A stretch of DNA of 64,000 bases from RPQJ01 sp963706755. GTDB lineage: Bacteria; Pseudomonadota; Gammaproteobacteria; Steroidobacterales; Steroidobacteraceae. The notes under the pieces are model-generated. The model worked only from the letters and a program-made list of their open reading frames with translations, was not told the origin of the DNA and searched no databases. The translations under genes and the position numbers were made by a program. The stretch is taken from assembly GCA_963706755.1 (NCBI GenBank), contig CAVPNH010000020.1, positions 1 through 64,000 on the forward strand. The letters are read 5' to 3'. Of this stretch, positions 17,796 through 30,252 are shown one piece after another; the stretch's first letter is position 1, and each line of letters starts with the position of its first letter.

Positions 17796-18170
17796 ATGAA
17801 CTACCGACTGCTGGCGGACCTGGTCCTCGTCGCGCACGCCGCGTTCGTGGCGTTCGTGATGCTCGGCGCGCTGCTGGTGTTGCGCTGGCCGCGACTGGCC
17901 TGGGTACACGTGCCGGTCGTGCTGTGGGGCGCCGGCATCGAGTTCCTCGGCGGCATCTGTCCGCTGACGCCGCTCGAGAATCACTGGCGACGGCTGGCCG
18001 GCGATCAGGGCTATCCGGGCGGCTTCGTCGAGCATTACGTCATTCCCTGCCTCTATCCGGACGGATTGACCGGGCGGGTCCAGCTCGGGCTCGGCGTGAT
18101 CGTGCTCGTGGTCAACGTGGCGATATATGCAAGGGTGCTGGCGAAAACGAAAAGGCCGGGCGTCGACTGA
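17796..18170 (+). CDS. DUF2784 membrane protein
   Basis: A 124-residue protein with hydrophobic segments at about 6-30, 33-55 and 95-115. The conserved DUF2784 core is visible: LVLVAHAAFVAFVMLG, then CPLTPLENHWR and GYPGGFVEHYV..CLYP. Function unknown; inner-membrane location inferred. An inverted repeat overlapping its end points the other way (see terminator at 18151). Confidence 0.8.
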   Translation: MNYRLLADLVLVAHAAFVAFVMLGALLVLRWPRLAWVHVPVVLWGAGIEFLGGICPLTPLENHWRRLAGDQGYPGGFVEHYVIPCLYPDGLTGRVQLGLGVIVLVVNVAIYARVLAKTKRPGVD

Positions 18171-18184
18171 GCGCGCCCGGCCTT
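18151..18184 (-). terminator. Intrinsic terminator facing the minus strand
   Basis: AAGGCCGGGCG and CGCCCGGCCTT form an 11-bp stem around a short loop. On the minus strand the stem is followed by TTTTCGTTTTC, a good U tract. On the plus strand what follows is GCTGGCTTCG, not a U tract. It therefore ends something transcribed leftward from beyond 18184, where no minus-strand gene is recognised. Confidence 0.55.
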
Positions 18185-18597
18185 GCTGGCTTCGGCTTGC
18201 CACGCCGTGGTGCCGATGGCGACGTGGTCGCGAAGCATCGGCCGCCACGGCCCCGGTCGCGACGATGCGCGCCGGTCTCGAGAGGCGGACCCCCAGCAGG
18301 AGACGACCCTGCGGCCCAGGCCACTCGGCCCCGTGTCGCCGACCGCCAGCAGGCATCGACACGCGGGACTCACTATCTTTGTACGCCGCGGGAGTGAGTC
18401 GCAGTAGTTCCACATCTACCTATTGGCACTGCATGAGAACGAGAGCCCGGCCCCCGCTACGGATCGCCGCGCCTCCGGACGCCGGCACGCTGGAGGGGGA
18501 GCATGGCGCCGGCTTCCGCAAGTACGGATTGACGCTGCTGTAATTCGGGCCAATCTTTGACTGCGCAGGACGTCGCCGGTTGCGGGAGACCACCAAC
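18185..18597. other. Intergenic stretch with no recognised gene; inverted repeat and possible minus-strand transcript
   Basis: No open frame here looks like protein on either strand. GACTCACT (18367-18374) and AGTGAGTC (18393-18400) form a perfect 8-bp inverted repeat with an 18-nt loop. The leftward terminator at 18151-18184 suggests a minus-strand RNA. TTGACG at 18529-18534 precedes the gene at 18598. The same TTGACGCTG occurs upstream of its paralogue near 46,340, so this may be part of a shared promoter. Confidence 0.35.
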
Positions 18598-19032
18598 ATG
18601 CCGTATCGAATCAGGTGGGAAGGACACGGGGTCTACCGACGCTTCTTCGGCGTCATCACGCGGGCGGAGTTTCGCGAAGCCTACGAGGAAATGTGCAACG
18701 ACATTCGCTATGAAGGCATCCGCTACATCATTTCCGACTACCTGGAAGGTCAGCCGGCCGCGGACGTCACCGAACGGGACCTGAGGGCACAGGCGAATCT
18801 CGAAAGGCTGCGGTTCTACGACAGCCCGGACACCGTGCAGGCGATGGTCGCCACGGACCCGAAGATCGTCGCCTTGGTAAAGTACTACGAGTCGCTCCGC
18901 GTCTCGCCGTACTGCCTGGCGGATTTCGCGACCGTCACCGAGGCGAGGTACTGGATCGCGGGCAATCCGCGGCGGGGCTGGGACCGGCCACCGCCGAGCG
19001 TCGTGTCCGCAGCGGCGACGCCGCACCACTGA
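18598..19032 (+). CDS. Uncharacterised protein, STAS/SpoIIAA-like fold possible (copy A)
   Basis: A 144-residue cytoplasmic protein from ATG 18598 after GGGAG. It begins MPYRIRWEGHGVYRRFFGVI, then EFREAYEEM and IRYEGIRYIISDYLEG. The pattern (strand, gene product of about 130 residues, central D-Y in a strand) suggests a SpoIIAA/STAS-like fold, but I cannot confirm it. A second copy lies at 46428-46886 with about half the residues identical by eye. It is followed by the hybrid kinase gene 103 bp later. A role as an accessory to that kinase is possible but not shown. Confidence 0.55.
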   Translation: MPYRIRWEGHGVYRRFFGVITRAEFREAYEEMCNDIRYEGIRYIISDYLEGQPAADVTERDLRAQANLERLRFYDSPDTVQAMVATDPKIVALVKYYESLRVSPYCLADFATVTEARYWIAGNPRRGWDRPPPSVVSAAATPHH

Positions 19033-19135
19033 GAAGACGCCCGGGCGGCCCTCCGTCCCGCCCCGGGACCATGCGCCACGTCACAGTATCGGCACCCGCC
19101 GGTTCCCCTTATGTCACCTGCCCACTTAGTCTCCC

Positions 19136-22324
<3,189 letters not shown>

Positions 22325-22334
22325 GGCTGGAGCC

Positions 22335-24521
22335 ATGAGCAACGACCGCAACACGATGATCCTGATGGCCGACGACGATCCGGCGCAGATCATGCTCGCG
22401 GAAGCGGCGCTCGCCGGTGCCGGGTTCGTCGTGCAGTCCGTCGGAGACGGCGCGGACGCGCTCGAGCAGTTCGACGTGGTGAATCCGGACGTCGTGATCC
22501 TCGACGTCAACATGCCGCGCATGTCGGGCATCGACGCCTGCCGCGCCATCCGCGAACGGGCGAGTGGTCGGACGCTGCCGATCCTGATGCTCACGGGCCG
22601 CAATGACCTTTCCGCCATCAGCGAGGCATTCGCAGCCGGCGCCAGCGACTTCGCGCAGAAAGGCATCAACCCGCGCCTGCTGGTCGAGCGCGTGCGGTTC
22701 CTGCTGCGCGACCGCGATCTGCAGGAGGAATTGCGCGCGAGCCGCTCTAAGCTGCTGCTTGCGCAGCGCATCGCGCGCGTCGGCCACTGGGAGCTCGCGA
22801 CCGACGGCCGCACGCTGCACGTCTCGCCGATGCTCGGGGAGATCCTGGGAATCGATCCGGCTACGCTCAAGAGCTTCGAGGACTTCGTCCGCATGCTCGA
22901 CAAGTCCGAGCAGTTCCGGCTGCGGCAGGCTTTCCTGGCCTGCGCGACCGGGGACGGGCACTGCAGCTTCGACCACAGCCTGCGCACGACCGCGGGTACC
23001 GCGGTCTGCGTGCACCTCGAGGCGGAGCTGGTGGGCGGCGCCGGTGCGTCGAAGGACGGGACCCTCATCGTGACGCTGCAGGACCTGACCCGCCTGCACC
23101 GCGCCGAGGAAGCGGTGCGGATGCTGTCCTATTCGGACGCCGCCACCGGGCTGCCGAACCGACGCCACCTGTCCGAGCAGATCACCGCGGCGCTCAAGGT
23201 CTCGTCGGGCATGGTGGCCTCGGGCGTCGTGGCGTTCCGGATCCACAATCTCGACTACGTCGCGCAGGCACAGGGCCTCGAGGCCGCCAACGAACTCGTC
23301 GCGCGCATCGCCCGTCGCCTCGAGGACGGGCTTGCCTCCATCAGCGACGGCGGCACCGTTCCGTGGCGCACGGCATCGGCGGCGGTCTGTCGCAGTGCGG
23401 AGGCCGAACTCGCGGTGCTGCTCCGCAGCCGCATCTCGGCGCAGCACCTTGCGCAGCTGGCGCAGGTGATGCTCCAGTCCCTCGTGTCCCGGACGCCCGG
23501 AGACGAAGCGGCGTACCTGCCGGGTGTCAGCGCAGGCATCGCATTCGCCAGCGACGAAGTGCCCGATGCGGAGCAGCTCCTGCAGCGTGCCCACGCGGCG
23601 GCCGAGCAGGCGACGGCGCCGTGGTCCTGCGAAACGTACTCGCCGCTGTCGCAGGTGCGCTCGCGCCGGCGAATGAAGCTCGAGTCGATCCTGCGCGGGG
23701 CGGTCGAGCGTGGCGAGCTGTCCCTCGCGTTCCAGCCGCGCGTCGCGATCGACAGTTACGAACTCATGGGTGTCGAGTGCCTCGCCCGCCTGAACAATGC
23801 CGAGCTGGGCGCCGTGGAACCGTCCGAGTTCATCCCGGTCGCCGAGAGCGCCGGTCACATCGACGAGATCGGCCGCTGGGTGCTGGGCGAAGCCTGCCGA
23901 CAGCTCGCGGCATGGCGTGCGCGCTTCGAGCGCGACTTCTTCGTGTCGGTGAACCTGTCGGCACGACAGCTGCTCAGCCCCGACCTCGCCGACATCGTCC
24001 GTGCCGCCGTCGAGACGCACGGCCTGCCGGCGAGAGCGCTCGAGCTCGAGCTCGCGGAATCGAGCGTGGTCGACGCTCCGGCCGAGACACGCAGGATGCT
24101 CGACAGCCTGCGCGCCATGGGCGTACGCGTCGCAATCGACGATTTCGGCAAGGGCTACTCGTCGCTGAGCCAGATTCGGCGGATCAAGTTCGACAGCATG
24201 AAGCTCGACCGCTCGCTGATGGCCGACCTGTACACCGACCTCGGGGCGCAGGGCGTCACCACTGCGGTGATCTCGATGGCACGCAGCATGCACATGCGCT
24301 CGGTTGCCGAGGGGATCGAGGACGCCGAGACCCTGGAGATGCTGCGTGCGCTCGGATGCGACGAGATCCAGGGCAAGTACGTCTCCCCGCCGCTCGGCCC
24401 GCGGGAATTCGAGACCTGGCTCGAGGACGGCGGCGCGGCGTCCCTCGCGCGGCAAGGCGCCCTCGAGGTCATCGACGCGCTCGAGGCGGTCGAGAAGCGC
24501 CTGCGCGACTCGCAGGGTTGA
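22335..24521 (+). CDS. Response regulator with PAS, degenerate GGDEF and EAL domains
   Basis: 728 residues. The receiver domain has MADDDPAQ and the phospho-acceptor Asp in VVILDVNMP. A PAS-like segment spans about 135-255. The GGDEF region (about 260-430) has lost the signature, reading SAEAELAVLL, so it should not make c-di-GMP. The EAL domain keeps most catalytic residues: ECL for EAL, NLSARQL, ELELAESSV, IDDFGKGYSSL, MKLDRSL and AEGIED. It should hydrolyse c-di-GMP. Being 10 bp after the hybrid kinase, it is probably phosphorylated by that relay. Confidence 0.88.
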   Translation: MSNDRNTMILMADDDPAQIMLAEAALAGAGFVVQSVGDGADALEQFDVVNPDVVILDVNMPRMSGIDACRAIRERASGRTLPILMLTGRNDLSAISEAFAAGASDFAQKGINPRLLVERVRFLLRDRDLQEELRASRSKLLLAQRIARVGHWELATDGRTLHVSPMLGEILGIDPATLKSFEDFVRMLDKSEQFRLRQAFLACATGDGHCSFDHSLRTTAGTAVCVHLEAELVGGAGASKDGTLIVTLQDLTRLHRAEEAVRMLSYSDAATGLPNRRHLSEQITAALKVSSGMVASGVVAFRIHNLDYVAQAQGLEAANELVARIARRLEDGLASISDGGTVPWRTASAAVCRSAEAELAVLLRSRISAQHLAQLAQVMLQSLVSRTPGDEAAYLPGVSAGIAFASDEVPDAEQLLQRAHAAAEQATAPWSCETYSPLSQVRSRRRMKLESILRGAVERGELSLAFQPRVAIDSYELMGVECLARLNNAELGAVEPSEFIPVAESAGHIDEIGRWVLGEACRQLAAWRARFERDFFVSVNLSARQLLSPDLADIVRAAVETHGLPARALELELAESSVVDAPAETRRMLDSLRAMGVRVAIDDFGKGYSSLSQIRRIKFDSMKLDRSLMADLYTDLGAQGVTTAVISMARSMHMRSVAEGIEDAETLEMLRALGCDEIQGKYVSPPLGPREFETWLEDGGAASLARQGALEVIDALEAVEKRLRDSQG

Positions 24522-24577
24522 CCGGCCGGGGCGACGTCCGCGGTGTCCCGTGCACCGCGTCCTCCCCGACTTCTGAA

Positions 24578-26230
24578 CTAGACCTCGCCTCGTTTCGCAA
24601 ACCTTGCGATGTGGTCGCCCGCACGAAATGCGAGCGCCTGGATGGTCATGGTCGGCTGGCCGCGCCCCGACGTCACCAGGCTCGAGCCGTCGCAGAGGAA
24701 CAGGTTGCGGATGTCGTGCGTGCGATGGTAACGATCGACGACGGAGGTCTTCGGGTCGTTGCCCATGCGGCAGGTGCCGAGCAGGTGCACGCCAATCGTG
24801 GATTCCTCGACCGTGTCCTTCCAGACCTCCTGCGCCCCGGCCGCCTGCAGCACCTCCGCTGCGCGGTCCTGCAGGAACCGCGCGTTCGCGAGATCGTCGG
24901 GATGATCCTTGTAGGTGACGCGCATGGCGGGCAGCCCCCACGCGTCCTTGAGTTCCGGATCGAGGTCCACGCGGTTCGACTCGAGCGGCAGCGATGTCCC
25001 GTGCGTCGCGGAAATCATCGCACGCGGCATCTTCTCGATCAGCGATTTGAATTCCGCGCCCCACGCGCGGTCCGGAGGCGGCTGGAACATCGCCCAGCCG
25101 ATCGGGTTGGGGCCGATGCGCGCGTCGAATCCGCCGCCGCCGTAGAAGCCGCGCTTCGGGTCCGACTGGTAGAAGTCGTGCACGATGCGCGTCACCTGCA
25201 CGCTCTTGTACTCGTTCAGTTCGTGCTCGAAGATCGCGTTGGCCTGGGCGTAGGTGTTGAACATCAGGTTGCGTCCCACGAGCCCGCTCGAGTTCGCGAG
25301 CCCGTCGGGGTGTCGCGTGTCGGCCGACATGAGCAGCAGGCGCGCCGTCTCCGCGCCGTTCGCGCTCACGACCACCGCGCGCGCCTTCTGGAAATGCTCG
25401 CGCTTGTCTTTGTCGAAGTACGCGACGCCGTTGACGCGGTTGCGTTCGTTGACCTCGATGCGGGAGACGTAACTTTCGCTGCGCACCTCGCAGCGGCCGG
25501 TGGCCTCCGCTTCGGGGATCATCGTGTAGAGCGCGGAGGACTTCGCCTGCATCTCGCAGCCGAAGCCGATGCAGAAGCCGCAGTGCGCACAGGCGGCGCG
25601 GCCGCGATACGGCTCGGAGGCGATGGCCATCGGCGCCGGGAACGGGTGCAGGCCGAGCTTGCGCGCGCCACGTTCGAGCAGCACGCCGGAGGATTTCACC
25701 GGCAGCGGCGGCATCGGATAGGGCTTCGACCGCGGCGGGTCGAAGGGGCTCGCGCCCGCGAGGCCGGACACGCCCACCTCCCACTCGACCTTGGTGTAGT
25801 ACGGCTCGAGTTCGGCGTAGTCGATCGGCCAGTCCGCGAAGCTCGTGCCCGCGATCGGCCCGAGGAGGCTCCGTTCCTTGAAGTCCACTTCGTGGAAACG
25901 CCAGAAGTTGGCGGTGAAGTGGTTGCTGCTGCCGCCGACCATGCGCGCGTAGATGAGGGCTGGTATCCCTTCGGTGCGCCTGGCCTCGTCGGCGGCGGTC
26001 TTGCGGAAGGTCTGCGGGTTCGACTGGGGACTGTTGGTGATTGCGTTGTTGAACCAGTAGTCGAGTTCGTCGTGCTTGAAATCCGCCGCCGTGTAGCGAG
26101 GGCCCTGCTCGAGCACCAGCACCGTGTGGCCGGCCTGCGAGAGCTCGCGGGCGATGACGCCTCCCGCGGCGCCGGAACCCACGACGACGAAATCAACGGT
26201 CTCGTTCGGCCCGAACTTGCGCGTGCTCAT
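24578..26230 (-). CDS. GMC-family oxidoreductase, gluconate 2-dehydrogenase large-subunit type
   Basis: 550 residues. FAD motif VVVGSGAAGGVIARELSQAG at the start and RMVGGSSNHF for the second FAD contact. A Cys cluster CAHCGFCIGFGCE lies in the middle, as in membrane-bound sugar dehydrogenase relatives. The active-site region has GVHLLGTCRMG with the catalytic His. The usual N-P of the last motif is replaced by Gln-Pro (GRGQPTMTIQAL). The start ATG overlaps the stop of the subunit-3-like gene upstream, so they form one operon. Likely oxidises a sugar acid or polyol and passes electrons to the respiratory chain; substrate unknown. Confidence 0.85.
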   Translation of the reverse strand: MSTRKFGPNETVDFVVVGSGAAGGVIARELSQAGHTVLVLEQGPRYTAADFKHDELDYWFNNAITNSPQSNPQTFRKTAADEARRTEGIPALIYARMVGGSSNHFTANFWRFHEVDFKERSLLGPIAGTSFADWPIDYAELEPYYTKVEWEVGVSGLAGASPFDPPRSKPYPMPPLPVKSSGVLLERGARKLGLHPFPAPMAIASEPYRGRAACAHCGFCIGFGCEMQAKSSALYTMIPEAEATGRCEVRSESYVSRIEVNERNRVNGVAYFDKDKREHFQKARAVVVSANGAETARLLLMSADTRHPDGLANSSGLVGRNLMFNTYAQANAIFEHELNEYKSVQVTRIVHDFYQSDPKRGFYGGGGFDARIGPNPIGWAMFQPPPDRAWGAEFKSLIEKMPRAMISATHGTSLPLESNRVDLDPELKDAWGLPAMRVTYKDHPDDLANARFLQDRAAEVLQAAGAQEVWKDTVEESTIGVHLLGTCRMGNDPKTSVVDRYHRTHDIRNLFLCDGSSLVTSGRGQPTMTIQALAFRAGDHIARFAKRGEV

Positions 26231-26838
26231 GACCTTGCCGCCTTCGGGTACGGTTCGAAGCCCGGATAGTCCTTGTCGTAGTAGCCGAAGGGCGGCGACC
26301 AGACGTGCTGGTCCACGAATCCGACCAGCTTCCAGCCGAGCTTCTGCTCGTTGCCGCCGTAGGAGGGCAGGGCCAGCAGGCCGGCGACCGTGAGGAAGCG
26401 CATGGCGCCGAAGAAAGGAGTCTTCTCGACGCTCTTGAGATATGCGATCTGCGCGGGACCGTCGAGGTCGGCGAACTGGCCCGACGCGGGATGGTTCTTC
26501 GCGAACTCCTGCTGGAACGCCGTGAGGCCCGCGAGGAACTCGGGAGCGTTCCGCGAGTAGATCCCCGCATTAACATGGTCGATGAAGTACACGATGCCGG
26601 CTTCGCGGGCCCCCGGCGTGTCGCCGCTCGGCACGATCTGCGCGGCGATCGCCTCGACGTCGCGCGCCTGCGCGGGCGTAAGGACCTTGAATTCGTGGTC
26701 GATCCTGCCGACAGCGGCCTCGTGGGCGTGCTCCGCGGCAACCGCGAGGTCGGACCACTGGATCCCGAGCCAGGCCGCGCCGAGCGCGCCGCCTGACGCG
26801 CGCAGGAAATTCCTGCGCGACGTGTCGTTGTTCTTCAC
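26227..26838 (-). CDS. Gluconate 2-dehydrogenase subunit 3 family protein, twin-arginine secreted
   Basis: 203 residues from GTG 26838, placed 7 bases after GGAGGA. A twin-arginine signal opens the protein: SRRNFLRASGGALGAAWLG. The domain has FKVLTPAQARDVEAIAAQIVPS, TPGAREAGIVYFIDH and FGYYDKDYPGFEPYP, typical of the small subunit that escorts the GMC flavoprotein across the membrane. It overlaps the GMC gene by 4 bp (ATGA). The pair would act in the periplasm. Confidence 0.85.
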   Translation of the reverse strand: MKNNDTSRRNFLRASGGALGAAWLGIQWSDLAVAAEHAHEAAVGRIDHEFKVLTPAQARDVEAIAAQIVPSGDTPGAREAGIVYFIDHVNAGIYSRNAPEFLAGLTAFQQEFAKNHPASGQFADLDGPAQIAYLKSVEKTPFFGAMRFLTVAGLLALPSYGGNEQKLGWKLVGFVDQHVWSPPFGYYDKDYPGFEPYPKAARS

Positions 26839-26972
26839 GGCGTCATCCTCCCCCGGGGCGTCTCCCCGCGGCGAGTATGGCGCAGGCCCCGGACCGTACA
26901 AGAGGGTTTTGAGAACCGGGCCGGCTCTGCGACCATCGAGCCCCCGACCCCGTGGATCATGAGGAGCCTGTG

Positions 26973-27470
26973 ATGACGCGAATCGCCTGTCTTGCTTTGC
27001 TGCTGGCCGCAACGGCAGTCGTTCCCGTGCACGCGCGGGAAATCGTTCGACATCCCGCCGGCAATTTCCCGATCTCGAGCAGCGTGCTGGTGCCCGCGGG
27101 CGCCGGGATCGTGTACGTCAGCGGCACGCTCGCCGATCCCGTAAAGCCGGATGCCCCGGCGGGCAGCGCCGAGCGCCTCGGCGACACCGAGGCTCAGGCG
27201 GCGAGCGTGCTCGGCAAGCTCGAGAAGGAACTTGCGGCGTCGGGGCTCACGATGTCGGACGTCGTGAAGATGAACGTGTTCCTGGTCGGCGATCCGGCGA
27301 AGGGTGGTGCGATGGATTTCGAGGGGCTCATGAAGGCCTATGCGCGGCACTTCGGTACGGCCGCGCAACCCAACCTGCCGGCGCGCACGACCGTGCAGGT
27401 CGCCGCGCTGCCGATTCCCGGGGCACTGGTCGAAATCGAAGTGGTCGCCGCGAGGACGGCGGCGAAGTAG
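26973..27470 (+). CDS. RidA/YjgF-family protein with signal peptide
   Basis: 165 residues from ATG 26973 with GAGGAG 6 bases ahead. A signal peptide (MTRIACLALLLAATAVVPVHA) precedes a RidA domain: VYVSGTLADP, TEAQAASVLGKLEKELAASG, SDVVKMNVFL, and LPARTTVQVAALPIPGALVEIE, which carries the conserved Arg. RidA enzymes hydrolyse reactive imines. This exported type is less studied and may act on periplasmic products. It is divergent from the GMC operon. Confidence 0.85.
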   Translation: MTRIACLALLLAATAVVPVHAREIVRHPAGNFPISSSVLVPAGAGIVYVSGTLADPVKPDAPAGSAERLGDTEAQAASVLGKLEKELAASGLTMSDVVKMNVFLVGDPAKGGAMDFEGLMKAYARHFGTAAQPNLPARTTVQVAALPIPGALVEIEVVAARTAAK

Positions 27471-27524
27471 CCACGGTGCGCCCGACCCGCCGGGCGCGCT
27501 CCGCCGCGTCGAGGATTCGATGCC

Positions 27525-28951
27525 TTACTGGCCCGCGTAGACCTTCACGAGCTCGTACAGGAAGTCGCGCCCGTCGTAGAGCGACTGCACGCGGATGCGC
27601 TCGTTCAGGCCATGGATGCCGCCGAGGTCCGGATCGAAGAACAGCACGCCGATGCCGTAGGTGGGAATCCCTGCTGCGCCGAGGAACTGGCCGTCGGTCG
27701 CGCCGGCCTGAAAGAGAGGCAACAGCGGCACACCAGGGTAGACGCGGGCCGCGACCTGCTCGATCGGCTGCATGATCTCCGGCGTGAGCGGGGGCGCCTT
27801 GGCCTGGGGCCCGCGAGTCTCGAGCGTCGTGACCTCGATCGCGGGATCGGCGAGCACGCGCGCGAGTGTCTGCCGTACGCCCTCGAAGGTCTCGACCGGG
27901 TAGATGCGGCAGTTCACGTTGGCGCGCGCACGCTGCGGCAGCGCATTCGTCGCGTGGCCGGCCTCCATCATCGTCGCGACGCAGGTCGTGCGCAGCATCG
28001 CGTTCCAGGTCGGGTCCTGCGTGATGGCGGCGACCGCGCTTCGCGTCGGTGGGGTCCTTCACCAGCGCGCGCATCGCCTCGCCGGTGTCGCCGCCCTTCA
28101 GGTCCGCCATGCGCGTGAAGTACTCGCGCGTCGCGTCGTTCAGGTGGATCGGAAACTCGTACTGGCGAGAGCTGCGTCAGGCCCGCGGCGAGGCGATAGA
28201 TCGCGTTGTCCTTGACCGGGCGCGAGCTGTGGCCGCCCGGGTTGCGCACTTCCAGCCGGTAGTTCTGGCTCGCCTTCTCGCCCGCCTGCACCGTGATCAT
28301 GATGCGCCGGCCCTGGTCGTCGAGCGTGCCCCAGGCGCCTTCGTTCAGCGCGAAGGCCGCGTCGATCAGCTCGCGCTGGTGCTGCGTGAGGTACTCGGCG
28401 CCGTTGAAGGCGCCGCTCGTCTCCTCGCCGCAGGTGAGCGCCATCTTCACCGTGCGGCGCGGCTTGTAGCCGTCCTGCAGGAAGCGCACCAGCGTGTCCG
28501 TCCAGATCGAGGCCATCGCCTTGTCGTCGGCGACGCCGCGCGCGTAGAAGTAGCCGTTCTTCCTCCACCAGCGTGAATGGGTCGCGCGTCCAGTCCTCGC
28601 GCTTCGCTTCCACCACGTCGATGTGCGCGAGCAGCAGCATCGGCTTCACGGACGGGTCACTGCCCGGGGAGCACGCGCCACCAGGCCGCCTTCCTTCGGG
28701 TGCTCGGGCACCGCGAAGAGGTGGATGTCCTGCTCGGGCATGCCCGCCTTGCGCAGGCGCGCGGCCATCTTTCCGGCGGCCTCGGTGCAGCTGCCGGCGG
28801 AGAGCGTGGTGTTGGTCTCGACGAGCTCGCGGAAGAGTTCACGATAGGCAACCTGGTCAGGGCGGAGAGTGTCGTCGGCGGTGGCGGGCACCGCGGCGAC
28901 CGTCAGCAGGGCGGCGCAGGCGAAATTGGCCGGGAGTCGAGGGTTGGTCAC
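27525..28951 (-). pseudogene. Secreted M20-family metallopeptidase, broken by about four frameshifts
   Basis: The parts in order are: signal peptide and helix (MTNPRLPANFACAALLTVAAVP); then MLLLAHIDVVEAKREDWTRDPF with the first metal motif; YFYARGVADDK and CGEETSG; then VRNPGGHSSRP; and LFQAGATDGQF to AGQ and stop. Together these make a normal M20 peptidase of about 475 residues. Shifts fall near 28665 (in a CCCC run), 28565, 28165 and 28040, each a single base. Neighbouring genes have at most one shift, so this may be a decaying gene or a poorly polished patch. M20 enzymes are zinc-dependent carboxypeptidases or aminoacylases. Confidence 0.75.
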
Positions 28952-29090
28952 GATGCTTCCTTGGAGAGGGGGGCACGGGGGCGGGGCGGCATCGTAGCAG
29001 GGCGTGCGACGCAGCAGGCAACGCGCCGGCTCGTCGCGGCGGGCGTATTCGCCGCTTGACCCGATGCCGCCGAGGCCGAATCATCGACGC

Positions 29091-30252
29091 ATGACAACAG
29101 ACGCAGCGGCCGCAACCGCGGCCTACATCGACGGGCTCGGGGCCGACACGCTGGCGAAGGCGGCCGCCTACACCACCGGCAACCACTGGCTGCTCCTGTG
29201 GGGGCTCCTGGTCAGCGCGCTCGTCACGCTGGTCATCGTGCGCGTGGGGTGTCCTCGACAGGGTGGAGGCGAGGCTCGGCCGGCGCGGGCCGAACCTCAG
29301 GGCCTTCGTGGTCGGGATCGTCTACTTCCTGGTGTCCGCGCTGCTTTCGGTCCCGTGGGCGGTGTACGAGGAATGGTGGCGCGAGAAAGCCTACGGACGC
29401 ACCAGCCAGCCGCTGGCGGACTTCCTGGGGCAGGGGCTGCTCGCGATCCTGATCTCGGCCGTGCTCGGCGCGCTCTTCTTCGTCGGCGTCTATGCGCTCA
29501 TCCGGCGCGCCGGCCGGGCCTGGTGGGTCTGGTCGGCGGGGCTGACCGCGGTGGCGCTGTCGGCGTTCATGCTCGCGGCGCCGGTCGTGATCGAGCCGCT
29601 CTTCAACGACTTCAAGCCGGTGCCGGACGGCGAAGTGCGCGATGCGCTCGTGGTCATGGCGAACCGTGCCGGCGTTCCGACGGACCGCATCTTCGTCTAC
29701 GACGGTTCGCGGCAGTCGAACAACTTCACCGCGAACGCGGGCGGCGTCGGCAGCACCGCGCGCATCGCGATCTCCGACGTCGCCTTCAAGGGCGCGTCGC
29801 TGGACGAGGTGAAGGCAGTGACGGCACACGAGATCGGCCACTACGTGCTCGGCCACACCTGGCGTGCGGTCGGGATGCTGTCGGGGCTCGCGATCCTGTT
29901 CTTCTTCCTGGCCGATCGCCTGTTCCCGCGCTTTGCGCGCGCGTTCGGCAGCCGGGCCACGCTGTCGGAACCGGCGGGCCTGCCGGTCGTGATGTTCATG
30001 GCTTCGTTCTTCGGCCTGCTGGCCGAGCCGGTGACGAACGCATTGAGCCGCAGCGCCGAGAACGAGGCCGACCAGTATTCGCTCGAGACGGTCAACCTGC
30101 CCGACGCGCTGGCCACGGCGCTGGTGAAGACTGCGGAGTACCGCAACCCGCGTCCAGGTCGGCTCGAGGAGTGGATGTTCTACGATCACCCGTCGGTCGA
30201 ACGGCGGGTGCTGCGGGCGATGGAGTGGAAGGCCGCGCACGGGGCCGAGTGA
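29091..30252 (+). CDS. M48-family membrane metalloprotease (Ste24-like), one frameshift
   Basis: Starts at ATG 29091. The frame breaks at about 29248 in a GGGG run; removing one G joins VTLVIVRVG to VLDRVEARLG. The repaired protein has about 387 residues and several membrane segments. The zinc site is TAHEIGHYVLGH with the third ligand in SAENEADQY. FDYDGSRQSNNFTANA-type sequence and the SNNFTANAG motif fit CAAX prenyl protease-type M48A enzymes. It sits in the inner membrane with the active site facing the cytosol or membrane chamber. It overlaps the FAD oxidoreductase start by 4 bp. Confidence 0.83.

Noticed and set aside
26240..26275. tRNA-like GGTTCGAAGCCC segment
   Set aside because: It lies inside the coding sequence of the gluconate dehydrogenase subunit and no cloverleaf forms around it.
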